NCBI GenBank assembly: GCA_016934645.1
Contig: JAFGSL010000647.1
Location: 1-5,619, forward strand
Origin: Anaerolineae bacterium
Lineage (GTDB): Bacteria; Chloroflexota; Anaerolineae; B4-G1; SLSP01
Reading direction: 5' to 3'
Length of the DNA stretch: 5,619 nt
Shown here: positions 5,434-5,619 of the stretch, in pieces
Position numbering within the stretch: position 1 is the first letter of the stretch
How the letters are laid out: each line of letters opens with the position of its first letter
The notes under the pieces: generated by a model
Seen by the model: only the letters and a program-made list of their open reading frames with translations
Databases searched by the model: none
Told to the model about the DNA's origin: nothing
Program-made: the position numbers and the translations under genes

Positions 5434-5619
5434 ATTGCTAAGTGAAGCGCATCAGTGTCAATCGCTACGCTCGGATCAAGAATACTGGTGAGGAATTATG
5501 GCTGGTATACCTGGCGATCTGCTTAAGCGCATAACACTTATTCTCAGTAGATCGCAATGGGCCGGATATTAGATTGTAAAAGAGCCATTTTTAACCATAC
5601 TTGGGCTTGGAAAAGCAAA
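5434..5619. other. Region after hsdS with no convincing gene
   Basis: These 186 nt have only short open frames. One runs from ATG 5498 for 24 codons (stop at 5570) with TGAGGA at 5489-5494 just upstream. Another runs from GTG 5442 for 30 codons. Neither matches a family I recognise. A 10-nt inverted repeat with one mismatch (GCGATCTGCT 5514-5523; AGTAGATCGC 5546-5555) surrounds a 22-nt loop. No clear intrinsic terminator for hsdS is visible. The region may lead to hsdR or an unrelated gene beyond the window. Confidence 0.4.

Overview
The window is bacterial accessory DNA. It holds most of a type I restriction-modification (RM) locus on the + strand, with a Fic gene and a Y1 (IS200-like, RAYT-type) transposase lying between the methyltransferase and specificity genes. 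The order is hsdM (5' end cut by the window edge), a 191-nt regulatory gap, fic, hairpin repeats, the transposase gene, more hairpin repeats, hsdS, then 186 nt with no convincing gene. hsdR is not in the window. The genes are moderately GC-rich and the protein types occur widely in environmental bacteria with many accessory genes (Chloroflexota and cyanobacteria are plausible). The sequence alone does not fix the taxon.

Region 1-1828 is HsdM, with an N6-adenine methyltransferase core (CGTGG motif I and NPPY motif IV). Region 1829-2019 holds an ordered array of TTAATATGG-type half-sites in alternating orientation, including a perfect 13-1-13 palindrome. A plausible sigma70-like promoter lies inside the array, just upstream of fic. 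Region 2020-3192 is a full-length class II Fic protein with an intact catalytic motif, an N-terminal inhibitory motif and a C-terminal winged-helix-like domain.

Region 3193-4046 is a RAYT with its repeats. Two related hairpin families (A: GGGACGC...GCATCCC; B: GTGCGT...CACTT-TCTG-AAGTG...GCAC) flank a 191-residue Y1 transposase. The right-hand repeats run inside the hsdS reading frame and, in register, encode an unusual pentapeptide-repeat N-terminus. Region 3913-5433 is HsdS, with two target-recognition halves, two conserved helical regions and an acidic tail. The two recognition segments are visibly AT-richer than the conserved parts, which fits recombinational exchange of specificity.

HsdM and HsdS would form the modification enzyme, and with HsdR from elsewhere the restriction enzyme. 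Fic probably modifies a protein by AMPylation and may repress its own promoter. Because hsdS lies downstream of fic, that promoter could also set HsdS supply separately from HsdM. The most interesting points are the palindrome array before fic, the RAYT/REP insertion between hsdM-fic and hsdS, and the capture of repeat DNA as HsdS coding sequence.
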